From contig JACQDL010000057.1 in assembly GCA_016201065.1 (NCBI GenBank), forward strand, positions 100,572-164,571: a stretch of 64,000 nt of DNA, written 5' to 3'. The notes below the pieces were generated by a model, which saw nothing but the letters and a program-made list of their open reading frames with translations, had not been told where the DNA came from and ran no database searches. Positions 19,031-28,621 of the stretch are shown piece after piece. The translations under genes and the position numbers were made by a program. The DNA comes from Actinomycetota bacterium (GTDB lineage Bacteria > Actinomycetota > Actinomycetes > Mycobacteriales > JACQDL01). Within the stretch, counting starts at the first letter, position 1. The number at the start of each line of letters is the position of its first letter.

Positions 19031-19963
19031 TCACTCCCCCTTCGCCAGCGCCCGCACGGTGCGCGACGGGCTGGGCCGGCCGAGCCGGTCGGCCAGCCAC
19101 CCGCTCGTCTGCACCAATGCGGGCAGGTCAACGCCGGTCCACACGCCCAAGCCGTCGAGCATCCACACCAGGTCCTCGGTGGCCAGGTTCCCTGTCGCGC
19201 TGCCGGCGAACGGGCAGCCGCCCAACCCGCCCGCCGAGGCGTCGACGGTGGTCACGCCGGCCCCGAGCGCGGCGAGGGTGTTCGCCAGCGCCTGGCCGTA
19301 GGTGTCGTGGAAGTGCACCCCGATCTCCTGCACCGGGACACCGGCACCGGTCAGCTCGGCCAGCAGCGCGACGACATGCCCAGGAGTGCCCACGCCGATG
19401 GTGTCGCCCAGGGACAGCTCGGTGCACCCCAGCTCGCGCAGCCGGACCGCCACCGCGACGACCTGCCGGATGTCGACCGCGCCCTCCCACGGGTCGCCGA
19501 AGCACATCGACAGGTAGCCGCGCACGGCCAGCCCGGCCCCGCGGGCCCGGGCGATCACGGGCGCGAACATCTCCAGCGAGGCGGCGACACTCCGGTTGAG
19601 GTTGCTCCGGGCGAAGGACTCGGTGACGCTGGCGAACACCGCGATGTCGGTGACACCGTGGGCGAGCGCCCGGTCCAGGCCACGCTCGTTGGGCACCAGC
19701 ACCGGGTACCGCACCCCGTCGCGCCGCCGCAGCGTCGTCATCAGCGCCTCGGCGTCGGCCAGCTGCGGCACCCACCGGGGATGCACGAACGCCGTCGTCT
19801 CGATGGTGGTCAGTCCGGCGTCGGCCAGCCGCGCCACGAACTCGGCCTTCACCGCGACGTCGACGGTGTGCGGCTCGTTCTGCAGGCCGTCGCGCGGCCC
19901 GACCTCCCAGATCCGTACCCGCTCCGGCAGGCCGGCCAACGGCACCCGCTGCGGCGCCCTCAC
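19031..19963 (-). CDS. mvaB: Hydroxymethylglutaryl-CoA lyase
   Basis: 310 residues, one HMGL-like TIM barrel. It has IWEVGPRDGLQNE at the N-terminus and GGLGGCPFAGSATGNLATED near the C-terminus, which carries the catalytic Cys. It cleaves HMG-CoA to acetyl-CoA and acetoacetate, the last step of leucine degradation. The GTG start overlaps the stop of the biotin carboxylase gene (GTGA), and the acyl-CoA dehydrogenase start follows 2 nt after its stop, so this is a tight operon. The related reaction of homocitrate-type enzymes is excluded by the intact HMGL signature. Confidence 0.9.
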   Translation of the reverse strand: MRAPQRVPLAGLPERVRIWEVGPRDGLQNEPHTVDVAVKAEFVARLADAGLTTIETTAFVHPRWVPQLADAEALMTTLRRRDGVRYPVLVPNERGLDRALAHGVTDIAVFASVTESFARSNLNRSVAASLEMFAPVIARARGAGLAVRGYLSMCFGDPWEGAVDIRQVVAVAVRLRELGCTELSLGDTIGVGTPGHVVALLAELTGAGVPVQEIGVHFHDTYGQALANTLAALGAGVTTVDASAGGLGGCPFAGSATGNLATEDLVWMLDGLGVWTGVDLPALVQTSGWLADRLGRPSPSRTVRALAKGE

Positions 19964-21969
19964 GGCTGCTCCCCCGCGGTCACCATGGCCAGCAACTCGT
20001 CGACCCGCACCTGCTGGCCGGTGCGGGCGTGCAACGCGCTGACGGTCCCGGCGACCGGCGCGGTCACGGTGTGCTCCATCTTCATCGCCTCCACGATCAG
20101 CAGCGGCTGGCCGGCGCCGACCCGCTCACCCTCGGCGACGGACACGGCGAGCACCGTGCCCGGCATCGGGCTGCGCACCGCCCCGCCGGCACCCGAACCC
20201 GCGCCGGCACCGGTTCCGGCGCCGGTGAGCTGGTCGGCCTCGGTCAGCGCCCAGGCCCGCCCGGCGTGCCCCAGCCACAGCACCGCGCCGTCGCGGGCCA
20301 CCACGTAGCGCGCGACCTGCCCGCCGTGCGAGACCTCCAGGGTCGCGCCGTCGAAGCGGGCGCTGGCCGGTGTGCTGGGACCGCCGCCCACCCGCGCTTC
20401 GGCGGCGGAGGACGGGCCGCGCAGCCCAACCGGGACCGGGTCGCTCCCCGGCGCCTGGAGCTGCCACGTCGTCCACACCGGCTCGCCGACCCGCCAGCCA
20501 CCGGGGAGCTGCCACGGGTCGACGACCGGACCGGTCGGGGTGAGCGCGAGCAGCCGCTCCAGCGCCGCCGCGACGAGCACGTCGGCCGGCACCTCCGCGT
20601 CGGCCAGCCCCGCCCGCCCGGGCTCGGCGAGCCGCCGCTCGACCAGACCGGTGTCCAACCGGCCGGCCACCACGTCCGGGTCGGCGAGCAGGGCACGCAG
20701 GAACCCCAGGTTGGTGGTCACCCCGAGCACGGCCATCGCGGCCAGCGCGCGGTCCAGCCGGCGGCGTGCCGTCTCCCGGTCCGGTCCCCAGGCGGTCACC
20801 TTCGCGAGCATCGGGTCGTACGCCGACCCGACCGTGTCACCGACCCGCAGCCCGGAGTCGACCCGGACGTGCGGCAACGCCGGCTCGGCCAGCGCGAGCA
20901 CCGACCCGCCGGTGGGCAGGAAGCCGCGGGCCGGGTCCTCGGCGTACACCCGGGCCTCGATCGCGTGGCCGGTCAGGGTGACCGGTGCGACCCCGACGCC
21001 GAGCCGCTCGCCCGCAGCCACCCGCAGCTGCCACTCCACCAGGTCCACCCCGGTGACCGCCTCGGTGACCGGGTGCTCGACCTGGAGCCGGGTGTTCATC
21101 TCCAGGAAGAAGAACTCCTCCGGGCGGTCGCCAGGGACGAGGAACTCCACCGTGCCGGCGCCGGTGTACCCCACCGAGCGGGCCACCCGCACGGCCGCCG
21201 CACCGATCCGGTCCCGGCCGGCGGTGTCCAGCAGCGGCGACGGCGCCTCCTCGATGATCTTCTGATGCCGGCGCTGCAGGCTGCACTCCCGCTCACCGAG
21301 GTGCACGACCGTGCCGTGGGTGTCGGCGAGGATCTGGACCTCGATATGCCGGGGCGCCTCGACGTACCGCTCCACCAGCAACGCGCCGTCCCCGAACGCG
21401 GCCACCGCCTCCCGCCTGGCCGCGGCGATCAGCTCGGCGAGCCCGCGCCCGTCCCGGACCAGCCGCATCCCCTTCCCCCCGCCGCCAGCAGACGGCTTCA
21501 GCAGCACCGGGACGCCGACCTCCCGGACCGCCTCGGCGATCTGCTCGTCGGACATCCCCAGCTCGGCCCGGCCGGGCAGCACCGGCACGCCGGCGGCGAC
21601 GGCGGCCTTCTTCGCCCGGATCTTGTCGCCCATCACCTCGATCGCGGGCACCGGAGGGCCGACGAACACCACACCCGACCGGGCGCAGGCGGCCGCGAAC
21701 CCGGCGTTCTCGGCGAGGAACCCGTACCCGGGATGGATCGCGTCCGCGCCAACCTGCGTCGCAGCCGCCAGCACCCGTTCGATGGACAGGTAGCTGGCGG
21801 TCGCCGGAGCCGGGCCGAGCCGGATGGCGACGTCGGCCTCGGCCACGTGCCGGGCGCGGGCGTCAACGTCGCTGTAGACGGCAACCGACCGGATGCCCAG
21901 GGCACGCAGGGTGCGCATGACCCGGACCGCGATCTCGCCGCGGTTGGCTACCAGCACGGTGTCGAACAC
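19960..21969 (-). CDS. accA1: Acyl-CoA carboxylase alpha subunit (biotin carboxylase + BCCP), MCC type
   Basis: 669 residues. The biotin carboxylase domain (1-445) starts FDTVLVANRGEIAVRVMRT, contains the ATP-grasp loop PSAGGGGKGMRLV and EMNTRLQVEHPVTE. A linker follows, then a C-terminal biotinyl domain with VEAMKMEHTV (biotinylated Lys). It carboxylates biotin using ATP and bicarbonate and works with the beta subunit encoded just upstream. Neighbouring HMG-CoA lyase points to 3-methylcrotonyl-CoA as substrate. The track starts far upstream (22221). GGGAGGG placed 6 nt before GTG 21969 fixes the start; ATG 21984 is the alternative. Confidence 0.9.
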   Translation of the reverse strand: MFDTVLVANRGEIAVRVMRTLRALGIRSVAVYSDVDARARHVAEADVAIRLGPAPATASYLSIERVLAAATQVGADAIHPGYGFLAENAGFAAACARSGVVFVGPPVPAIEVMGDKIRAKKAAVAAGVPVLPGRAELGMSDEQIAEAVREVGVPVLLKPSAGGGGKGMRLVRDGRGLAELIAAARREAVAAFGDGALLVERYVEAPRHIEVQILADTHGTVVHLGERECSLQRRHQKIIEEAPSPLLDTAGRDRIGAAAVRVARSVGYTGAGTVEFLVPGDRPEEFFFLEMNTRLQVEHPVTEAVTGVDLVEWQLRVAAGERLGVGVAPVTLTGHAIEARVYAEDPARGFLPTGGSVLALAEPALPHVRVDSGLRVGDTVGSAYDPMLAKVTAWGPDRETARRRLDRALAAMAVLGVTTNLGFLRALLADPDVVAGRLDTGLVERRLAEPGRAGLADAEVPADVLVAAALERLLALTPTGPVVDPWQLPGGWRVGEPVWTTWQLQAPGSDPVPVGLRGPSSAAEARVGGGPSTPASARFDGATLEVSHGGQVARYVVARDGAVLWLGHAGRAWALTEADQLTGAGTGAGAGSGAGGAVRSPMPGTVLAVSVAEGERVGAGQPLLIVEAMKMEHTVTAPVAGTVSALHARTGQQVRVDELLAMVTAGEQP

Positions 21970-22016
21970 CCGCAACCCTCCCATCGCTCGTCTCCCGCTG
22001 AGGCCACCGGCCCGGG

Positions 22017-23720
22017 TCACATCCGGAACACGCCGTACCGGACCGGCGCCAGGGGTGCGTTCGACGCCGTCGAAAGCGCCAGGCCGAGCACCATCCGGGT
22101 GTCCGCCGGGTCGATCACGCCGTCGTCCCACAACCGGGCGGTGGCGTAGTACGGGTTGCCCTGCGTCTCGTACTGCTCCCGGATCGGCCGCCGGAACTCC
22201 TCCTCCGCCTCCGCCGTCCACGAGCCGCCGCCGGTCTCGACCTGGTCACGGCGGACCGTGGCCAGCACGGCGGCGGCCTGCTCACCACCCATCACCGAGA
22301 TCCGGGCGTTCGGCCACATCCACAGGAATCTGGGCGAGTACGCCCGGCCGCACATCGAGTAGTTGCCGGCGCCGAACGACCCACCGATGATCACGGTCAG
22401 CTTCGGCACCCGGGCGCACGCGACCGCGGTGACCATCTTCGCGCCGTGCTTGGCGATCCCGCCCGCCTCGTACTCGCGCCCCACCATGAAACCGCTGATG
22501 TTCTGCAGGAACACCAGCGGCACCGACCGCTGGTCGCACAGCTCGATGAAGTGCGCACCCTTCACGGCCGACTCGGAGAACAGGATGCCGTTGTTCGCGA
22601 CGATCCCGACCGGGTGGCCGTGGATCCGGGCGAAGCCGGTGACCAGGGTCGCGCCGTACTCCCGCTTGAACTCCGCGAACCGCGATCCGTCGACCACCCG
22701 GGCGATGACCTCCCGCACGTCGTAGGGGGTGCGGGGATCGGTCGGCACCGCCGCGTACAGGTCGGCGGGGTCCACGGCGGGCTCCTGGGTGGCCACCACC
22801 TGCCACGGCCTGGGCGGCCGCGGTCCGAGCGTGGCGACGATCGTGCGCACGATCCGCAACGCGTGCGCGTCGTCGTCGGCGAGGTGGTCGGTGACGCCGG
22901 AGATCCGCGAGTGCAGCTCGCCACCGCCGAGCTCCTCGGCGGTGACCACCTCACCGGTTGCCGCCTGCACCAGTGGTGGGCCGCCAAGGAAGATGGTGCC
23001 CTGGCCGCGGACGATGACCGCCTCGTCGCTCATTGCCGGCACGTAGGCACCACCCGCCGTGCACGAGCCGAGGACGGCCGCGATCTGCGGGATGCCCGCC
23101 GCCGACATCGTCGCCTGGTTGTAGAAGATCCGACCGAAGTGGTCGCGGTCCGGGAACACCTCGTCCTGCCGGGGCAGGAAGGCCCCGCCGGAGTCGACCA
23201 GGTACAGGCAGGGCAGGTTGTTCGCCAGCGCGACCTCCTGGGCGCGCAGGTGCTTCTTGACCGTCAGCGGGTAGTAGGTGCCGCCCTTGACCGTGGGGTC
23301 GTTGGCCACGATCACGCACTCCCGGCCGGCCACCCGGCCGACTCCGGTGATGATCCCGGCGGCCGGCGCCTCATCGCCGTACAGCCCGGTCGCGGCCAGC
23401 GGGGACAGCTCCAGGAACGGCGAGCCCGGGTCGAGCAGGGCGTCCACCCGCTGCCGGGGCAGCAGCTTGCCGCGGGCGAGGTGCCGGGCCCGGGCGGTTT
23501 CCGAGCCGCCCAGCCGGGCTGCCGCCAGCCGGCTGCGCAGATCGGCCAGCAGCTCAGCGTGCTGGGCGGCCTGGTGACGGCTCACCGCGCTGGCCGGATC
23601 GAGGCGGCTGCGCAGGACCGGCGCGTCCGCCGCCGGTGCGTCCGCCGCCGGTGCGCCCGCTGCCGGTGCGCCCGCTGCCGCTGCCACGGTTGGGGGCGGC
23701 GCCACCTCGTTGTGAGCCAT
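22017..23720 (-). CDS. accD1: Acyl-CoA carboxylase beta subunit (carboxyltransferase), MCC type
   Basis: 567 residues. Tandem crotonase-fold halves: N-terminal [52 protein letters not shown], and C-terminal [23 protein letters not shown] and [16 protein letters not shown]. This pattern is typical of methylcrotonyl-CoA carboxylase beta chains, transferring CO2 from biotin to the acyl-CoA. ATG 23720 is preceded by GGAGGG with a 9-nt spacer. The N-terminal 35 residues are an Ala/Pro/Asp-rich tail encoded by a 15-bp tandem repeat, absent from most homologues. First gene of a four-gene operon, divergent from a TetR gene. Confidence 0.9.
   Translation of the reverse strand: MAHNEVAPPPTVAAAAGAPAAGAPAADAPAADAPVLRSRLDPASAVSRHQAAQHAELLADLRSRLAAARLGGSETARARHLARGKLLPRQRVDALLDPGSPFLELSPLAATGLYGDEAPAAGIITGVGRVAGRECVIVANDPTVKGGTYYPLTVKKHLRAQEVALANNLPCLYLVDSGGAFLPRQDEVFPDRDHFGRIFYNQATMSAAGIPQIAAVLGSCTAGGAYVPAMSDEAVIVRGQGTIFLGGPPLVQAATGEVVTAEELGGGELHSRISGVTDHLADDDAHALRIVRTIVATLGPRPPRPWQVVATQEPAVDPADLYAAVPTDPRTPYDVREVIARVVDGSRFAEFKREYGATLVTGFARIHGHPVGIVANNGILFSESAVKGAHFIELCDQRSVPLVFLQNISGFMVGREYEAGGIAKHGAKMVTAVACARVPKLTVIIGGSFGAGNYSMCGRAYSPRFLWMWPNARISVMGGEQAAAVLATVRRDQVETGGGSWTAEAEEEFRRPIREQYETQGNPYYATARLWDDGVIDPADTRMVLGLALSTASNAPLAPVRYGVFRM
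23620..23679. repeat. 15-bp tandem repeat inside the carboxyltransferase N-terminus
   Basis: Four consecutive 15-bp units (first GGCGCGTCCGCCGCC, last GGTGCGCCCGCTGCC). They encode alternating AADAP and AAGAP on the minus strand. The reading frame is kept. Confidence 0.85.
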
Positions 23721-23745
23721 CGTGAACAACCCTCCTCGCCGTGAT

Positions 23746-23761
23746 GTTAACGAACGCTAAC
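23746..23761. promoter_or_regulatory. Palindromic operator between the MCC-type operon and its TetR gene
   Basis: GTTAACGAACGCTAAC, an inverted repeat with TTAxCG/CGxTAA half-sites around a 2-bp centre. It lies 25 bp from the carboxyltransferase start and 21 bp from the TetR start. The position suits repression of both genes by the TetR protein. Confidence 0.6.
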
Positions 23762-23782
23762 CAGCGCGTCTAGCATGGTGCC

Positions 23783-24394
23783 ATGCGCACCGCGCCCACC
23801 CCGTCCCGCCGCGACCAGATCGTCACGGCGGCGGCGGCACTGTTCGCCGAACGCGGCTTCCACGGAGTGAGCATCGACGACATCGGCGCTGCCGTCGGCG
23901 TTTCCGGACCCGCGCTGTACCGCCACTTCCGCAACAAGGACGCGATGCTCGGCCACCTGCTGATCAGCATCAGCGAGCAGCTGCTGTCCGGCGCCCGGTA
24001 CCGGGCGGCCACCGCCGCCGACCCACCGGCAGCCCTGCGCGCGCTGGTCGGCTGGCAGGTCGACTTCGCGCTCGACAATCCCGCGCTCATCACGGTGCAC
24101 GCACGGGACCTCGCGAACCTCAACGACACCGACCGCGGCACGGTCCGCCGGCTTCAACGACAGTACGTCGAGGTCTGGGTCGACACCGTCGAGCAGGTCC
24201 TGCCGGGGGCCGACCAGGCGAGCGTGCGGGCCGCCGCGCACGCCGTCTTCGGGCTGATCAACTCAACCCCGCACAGCGCGCTGCTGGACCGCACCGAGAT
24301 GGCCGGCCTGCTGCGGCGGATGGCGCTGTCCGCGCTGCTCTCCCCCGGTGTGCTCAACCCGCCGGGGGAAGCGGCAGCACCGACCCGTCGGTGA
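23783..24394 (+). CDS. TetR-family regulator of the MCC-type cluster
   Basis: 203 residues. The HTH region RRDQIVTAAAALFAERGFHGVSIDDIGAAVGVSGPALYRHFRNKDAML is a clear TetR_N domain. The C-terminal part has a pattern (NPALITVHARDLANL) seen in acyl-CoA-responsive regulators near accA/accD clusters, as with Rv2506 in M. tuberculosis. It is divergent from the carboxylase operon with a palindromic operator in the 62-bp gap. It likely represses the operon and itself and is released by a pathway acyl-CoA. The 3' end overlaps the converging membrane-protein gene by 41 bp. Confidence 0.88.
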   Translation: MRTAPTPSRRDQIVTAAAALFAERGFHGVSIDDIGAAVGVSGPALYRHFRNKDAMLGHLLISISEQLLSGARYRAATAADPPAALRALVGWQVDFALDNPALITVHARDLANLNDTDRGTVRRLQRQYVEVWVDTVEQVLPGADQASVRAAAHAVFGLINSTPHSALLDRTEMAGLLRRMALSALLSPGVLNPPGEAAAPTRR

Positions 24395-26573
24395 GCACCG
24401 CGCCGATCCACACCGGGATCTCGGCGCCTTCCGGGTGCTGCGGTACGTCCGTCAGCCGGGTCGGCCAGCGCTGCTCGTGCGCCGTGTAGGTCGGCGCGGG
24501 CTGTCCGGGTGGCAGGCCCTGGCCGGGCCGGCTGCCAAGCACCGACGGGATCGGAACACCCTGGCCACCGCCGGCGCTCGCCGCGAGCCCGAGGCTCCCC
24601 GCTGGGGACCAGCTCACCTCCGCGACGTCCTGGGTGATCACGAACAACCGCCGGCCGTGCGACCCGACGGTCCTGCGCACGGCAGCCAGTTCCTCGGCCG
24701 AGATGTGATCGACCCCCTGCACCGGGATGCCGCAGGTGGCGCGCACGGTCTGCAGGTACGCCTCGGACATCGCGGACCCGACCACGAGGACCGCACCGAG
24801 CTCACCGCCGGTCCGGTCACAGATCTCCCGGACCTGCGCGAGCTGCGGCACATACTGCCGGACCGTCTCCATCGGGTGCGTGATCGCGGCCGGCACGAGG
24901 ACAAGCAGGCCCGCCAGCCCCACGGCGACCGGCCGGGCCCCACGCCGCGGCCGAACCCAAATCTGCGAGATCGCGTACGCGGCACCGCCGAGCAGTCCGG
25001 GCAGCACCACGGGCAGGTACCGCCGCATCGCCCACACCTGGTCCGGCGTGATGGCCGGCCGGTACAGGTACAGGCCGGCCATCCCGAGCAGCATCAGCAC
25101 CGGGCCGAGCAGCCGGAGGTCACCGTGCCGCACCGCGCGGTGGGCGAGCAGGGCAATGCCGGCCACACCCAGCACGACGGTGGGCCAGCCGACGTACCAC
25201 GCCAGCCAGTGCACCGCGTACTCGCCATAGCTCCGGCACGGCTGGATCGGCGTCCCCAGCGAGGCCTGCACCTGTGGGATGAAGGTGTTGCAGGCGCCCT
25301 CGGCAGCACCAGGCTCGTAGACCGTCTGCCAGAACGGGCGGCTGACCAGCACGGCGAAGGAGCCGAGGATGCCCAGGACCGCAACCCTGGCCAGCGCGGC
25401 CCGGGGCCGCGCGCCGGCCAGCCGCCGGACCCGTTCCGAGCGCCACGCCAGCACCACAAGCACCGCGCCCAGCACGCAGGCGAGCACGCCGAACTCCAGC
25501 AGCGGCAGGATTCGCTGCCGCTCGTTGCGGTAGTAGTCACCGGCGAGGGTGGTCACGTCGATGAAGCCGAGCACCGCGGGGCCGGCCATCCCGGCCAGCA
25601 GCAGCCCGCTGCGCGCCGCGGCGGCATCCCGTTGGCCGACCGCCGCACGGGCGGCGTACCCGGCGGCGACACCGACGATCGCGACCAGCGACGCGTACCC
25701 GTCGATCCGGTCCAGCGCGACCGTGCCCGCGGTGAGACCGGCGAGGAGGAACTCCACCGCACGGCCGGAGGCGAGCGCCCGCCACAGCACGGACAGCCCC
25801 CCCAGGAGCAGCAGCAGCGCGAGCGGCTCGGTGTAGGCGTCGCGGCTGAAGGCGATCATCGGCATGGACACCGCGAGCGCCGCGGTGGCGGCGAAGGCGA
25901 GCGGCTCCCCGGTGACACGGCGGACGAGTCCGAACGCGCCGAGCAGCGCCACCGCGCCCACCAGCGCATTGGCCTTCAGCAGCACCGCTGTGCCACCCAG
26001 CCAGCCGGCGACCGCGAGCAGCGCCGGTAGCAGGTGGTTGCCCTGAGCGTCGACGTGTCCGGGGTCGGTCAGGCTCGCGGCGAATCCGGCCGATGTGCCG
26101 TGGATCGGTCCCCCGTCAGCGGCCGGCCCGAACAAGCCGGGTTGGGTGTCGATGGGAAGGCTGTGGTGACCCGCCAGCCACTGCCCGGCGAGCACGTAGG
26201 TGCCGGGGTCGCGCACCGCGTACAGGTCCTGGTTGGCCATCCGGGCGTTCGCGACGAAGGCCAGCCCGGCCAGCGCCACCGTGGCGAGCAACCACCGGCT
26301 GGCCGGTGGCGAGCCCGCCTCCGGACCGAGGACCCGAACCGCCACCGCCGCCGTGACCAGACCGATGCCGAGCACCCAGGGCAGCCGGAACTGGCCGAGC
26401 AGGAGCAGCACCATCGCCGGCAGACCGAAGCCCGCGACCGCGACGGCACACAGCTCAGGGATCGATCCGCCCCACCGACGCCACAGTGACCGCCCGGACG
26501 GCATCCGGCCGGGCGCGGCGGTGAACTGCGGCCCTGCCACTCCAGCGGCGGGCAGACTCTCGGTCAGCGACAT
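24354..26573 (-). CDS. Large polytopic membrane protein, probable GT-C-type glycosyltransferase
   Basis: 739 residues with about 12-13 predicted membrane segments followed by a soluble C-terminal part of about 160 residues. Early loop NQDLYAVRDPGTYVLAGQWLAGHHSLPI and the downstream SRDAYTEPLALLLLLGGLS resemble the first periplasmic loop of GT-C (family 39/PMT-like) lipid-linked sugar transferases, but no diagnostic motif proves this. The C-terminal part (LGAVLVVGSAMSEAYLQTVR) is predicted extracytoplasmic. GGAG five nt before ATG 26573 sets the start; the track uses 26588. It is divergent from the MoaB-like gene. Function uncertain. Confidence 0.7.
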   Translation of the reverse strand: MSLTESLPAAGVAGPQFTAAPGRMPSGRSLWRRWGGSIPELCAVAVAGFGLPAMVLLLLGQFRLPWVLGIGLVTAAVAVRVLGPEAGSPPASRWLLATVALAGLAFVANARMANQDLYAVRDPGTYVLAGQWLAGHHSLPIDTQPGLFGPAADGGPIHGTSAGFAASLTDPGHVDAQGNHLLPALLAVAGWLGGTAVLLKANALVGAVALLGAFGLVRRVTGEPLAFAATAALAVSMPMIAFSRDAYTEPLALLLLLGGLSVLWRALASGRAVEFLLAGLTAGTVALDRIDGYASLVAIVGVAAGYAARAAVGQRDAAAARSGLLLAGMAGPAVLGFIDVTTLAGDYYRNERQRILPLLEFGVLACVLGAVLVVLAWRSERVRRLAGARPRAALARVAVLGILGSFAVLVSRPFWQTVYEPGAAEGACNTFIPQVQASLGTPIQPCRSYGEYAVHWLAWYVGWPTVVLGVAGIALLAHRAVRHGDLRLLGPVLMLLGMAGLYLYRPAITPDQVWAMRRYLPVVLPGLLGGAAYAISQIWVRPRRGARPVAVGLAGLLVLVPAAITHPMETVRQYVPQLAQVREICDRTGGELGAVLVVGSAMSEAYLQTVRATCGIPVQGVDHISAEELAAVRRTVGSHGRRLFVITQDVAEVSWSPAGSLGLAASAGGGQGVPIPSVLGSRPGQGLPPGQPAPTYTAHEQRWPTRLTDVPQHPEGAEIPVWIGAVLTDGSVLPLPPAG

Positions 26574-26671
26574 CGGGGCTCCGGACATCGGGTGGGCGAG
26601 GCGACAGTAGCCGACGTCCCACCGGACCGCAGCGGGTCCGGTCCGGGCCGGCCCCGGGTAGGCTCACGGCC

Positions 26672-27160
26672 ATGGCCGACCGTCCGATTTCCGCGTGGGT
26701 GGTCGTCGCCTCGAACCGCGCCTCGGCCGGAGTGTACGAGGACACCAGCGGGCCGCTCATCGTCGAGCGGCTGCGCGCGCTCGGCTGCCACGTCGACGAT
26801 CCGCTCGTCGTCGCCGACGGCGAGCCGGTGGGCGCCGCGATCCGGCGGGCCGTGGCGGCGGGCGCGGACGTCGTGATCACCTCTGGCGGCACCGGCATCT
26901 CGCCGACCGACCGCACCCCCGAGGTCACCCGGGCACTGCTGGACTACGAGGTGCCCGGGGTGGCCGAGGCGATCCGGGCCGCCGGGATGGCCACGGTGCC
27001 CACCGCGATGCTCTCCCGTGGCCTTGCCGGTGTGGTCGGGCGCGCCCTGGTGGTGAACCTGCCCGGCTCGCGGGGCGGTGCCCGGGATGGCATGACGGTG
27101 CTCGCCGGCATCCTCGACCACGCGGTCAGCCAGCTCGGCGGCGGCGACCACGTGGGGTGA
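26672..27160 (+). CDS. moaB: Molybdenum cofactor biosynthesis protein MoaB/MogA-like
   Basis: 162 residues, a single MoCF_biosynth domain. It has TSGGTGISPTDRTPEV and the MLSRGLAGVVGRALVVNLPGS loop that binds molybdopterin. The family adenylylates molybdopterin (MogA) or is a MoaB paralogue; the two cannot be separated here. It converges on moaA with 17 bp between stops, so the two Moco genes share a locus but not a transcript. The start ATG 26672 is the first plausible one; no strong GGAGG is visible. Confidence 0.9.
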   Translation: MADRPISAWVVVASNRASAGVYEDTSGPLIVERLRALGCHVDDPLVVADGEPVGAAIRRAVAAGADVVITSGGTGISPTDRTPEVTRALLDYEVPGVAEAIRAAGMATVPTAMLSRGLAGVVGRALVVNLPGSRGGARDGMTVLAGILDHAVSQLGGGDHVG

Positions 27161-27177
27161 CGCCTGTGCTGACCGGA

Positions 27178-28197
27178 TCACCCGCCGATTGCTGACATCG
27201 GGCGGTCCGGCTGCAGGAAGGTCGGGTCGTTGATGCCGTGCCCGGGCAGCTTGCCGAGCATCGCCGCCCGCCACTGCTCGGCGAGCTCTACGTCGGTCGC
27301 TCCGGCTCGCAGGGCACCGCGCAGATCTGACTCCTCGCGGGCGAACAGGCAGTTCCGGACCTGCCCGTCGGCGGTCAGCCGGACCCGGTCGCAGGTGCCG
27401 CAGAACGGTCTGGTCACCGAGGCGATGACGCCGACCCGGGCCGGGCCGCCGTCCACCAGCCAGGTCTCGGCAGGCGCGGTACCCCGGGCAACCGGATCCC
27501 GGGACAGGGTGAACCGTTCGGCCAGGCGGCCCAGGATCTCCTCGGCGCTGACCATCCGGGAGCGGCTCCAGGCATGCTGGGCGTCCAATGGCATCTGCTC
27601 GATGAACCGCAGCTCGTAGCCGTGCTCGACGGCGTACTCCAGCAGCGGGACAGCCTCGTCATCGTTCACGCCGTGCAGCAACACCGAGTTGATCTTCACC
27701 GGGGCGAGCCCCGCGGCCCTGACCCCGGCCAGGCCAGCGAGCACCTCCGCCAACCGGTCCCGCCGGGTCAGCCTGACGAACCGTTCCGGGTCGAGGGTGT
27801 CGAGCGAGACGTTCACCCGGTCGAGGCCGGCCGACGCCAACGCCCCGGCGGACATCTCCAGCCCGATGCCGTTGGTGGTCAGGCCGAGCTGCGGCCGGGG
27901 ACGTAAGGTGGCGGCCGTCCGGACCAGCTCGACCAGGGTCGGCCGGAGCAGCGGCTCCCCGCCGGTGAAGCGGATCTCGGTGATCCCGAGCCGCTCCACA
28001 GCCACCCGTAGCAAGCGGAGGATCTCCTGATCGTCGAGCAGCTGAGGGCCGGGCAGCCACGGTACCCCCTCGGCAGGCATGCAGTAGGAGCAGCGCAGAT
28101 TGCACCGGTCGGTCAGCGAGACCCGAAGGTCGGTGGCGACCCTGCCGTGCCGATCCGCCAAGGGGAGCGCCGTACCAACGGCAGCCGGAGCGTGCAT
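27178..28197 (-). CDS. moaA: GTP 3',8-cyclase MoaA (radical SAM)
   Basis: 339 residues. The N-terminal radical-SAM cluster motif is CNLRCSYC (CxxxCxxC). The C-terminal second [4Fe-4S] ligands are in FCGTCDRVRLTADGQVRNCLF. The protein ends in a GG pair (SAIGG) that in MoaA is needed for activity. It makes (8S)-3',8-cyclo-7,8-dihydro-GTP, the first step of molybdenum cofactor synthesis. FTGGEPLLRP is the SAM-binding GGE motif. Full length for the family. It is the last gene before the fluoride channel block. Confidence 0.95.
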   Translation of the reverse strand: MHAPAAVGTALPLADRHGRVATDLRVSLTDRCNLRCSYCMPAEGVPWLPGPQLLDDQEILRLLRVAVERLGITEIRFTGGEPLLRPTLVELVRTAATLRPRPQLGLTTNGIGLEMSAGALASAGLDRVNVSLDTLDPERFVRLTRRDRLAEVLAGLAGVRAAGLAPVKINSVLLHGVNDDEAVPLLEYAVEHGYELRFIEQMPLDAQHAWSRSRMVSAEEILGRLAERFTLSRDPVARGTAPAETWLVDGGPARVGVIASVTRPFCGTCDRVRLTADGQVRNCLFAREESDLRGALRAGATDVELAEQWRAAMLGKLPGHGINDPTFLQPDRPMSAIGG

Positions 28198-28252
28198 TGG
28201 GTGAGCCTACGCTGACCGACCAGGCACCGCCCGGTGATCCCCGCGGTGGCGC

Positions 28253-28621
28253 TCAGCCCACGAGGGCGACACCCGCCCAGTACCCGACGGCACCCGCGGC
28301 GAGACCGGCCGCCAGGTTGCCGGCGACGTTCAGCAGCGCGTACCCGGGAGCTGCGTCCTCGATCAACCGGACCGTCTCGAAACCGAAGGTGCTGTAGGTG
28401 GTCAGCGCGCCGCAGAAACCGACGCCCAGCAACGGCGCGACGTAGCCGGGCAGGCTCGTGCTACCACCGGCGAGCGTACCGAGGACGAGCGATCCGCCCG
28501 TGTTCACGGCAAAGGTCCCCCACGGCAGCAGCGATCCGGTCCGGGCCGCCAGCGCGCGGTCCACGAGGTAGCGCACCGGCGCACCGAACGCCCCGCCGAG
28601 CAGGACCAGCAGGGCGGTCAC
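28253..28621 (-). CDS. fluC1: Fluoride ion channel FluC/CrcB, copy 1
   Basis: 122 residues, four membrane segments. The family blocks [32 protein letters not shown] and [16 protein letters not shown] (TTFSTF-type) form the double-barrelled pore of dual-topology F- channels. Its start overlaps the stop of the DUF190 gene by 4 nt (ATGA). With the second copy at 28959-29393 it probably forms a heterodimer, as in other actinobacteria that carry two copies. No fluoride riboswitch was recognised upstream. Confidence 0.92.
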   Translation of the reverse strand: MTALLVLLGGAFGAPVRYLVDRALAARTGSLLPWGTFAVNTGGSLVLGTLAGGSTSLPGYVAPLLGVGFCGALTTYSTFGFETVRLIEDAAPGYALLNVAGNLAAGLAAGAVGYWAGVALVG

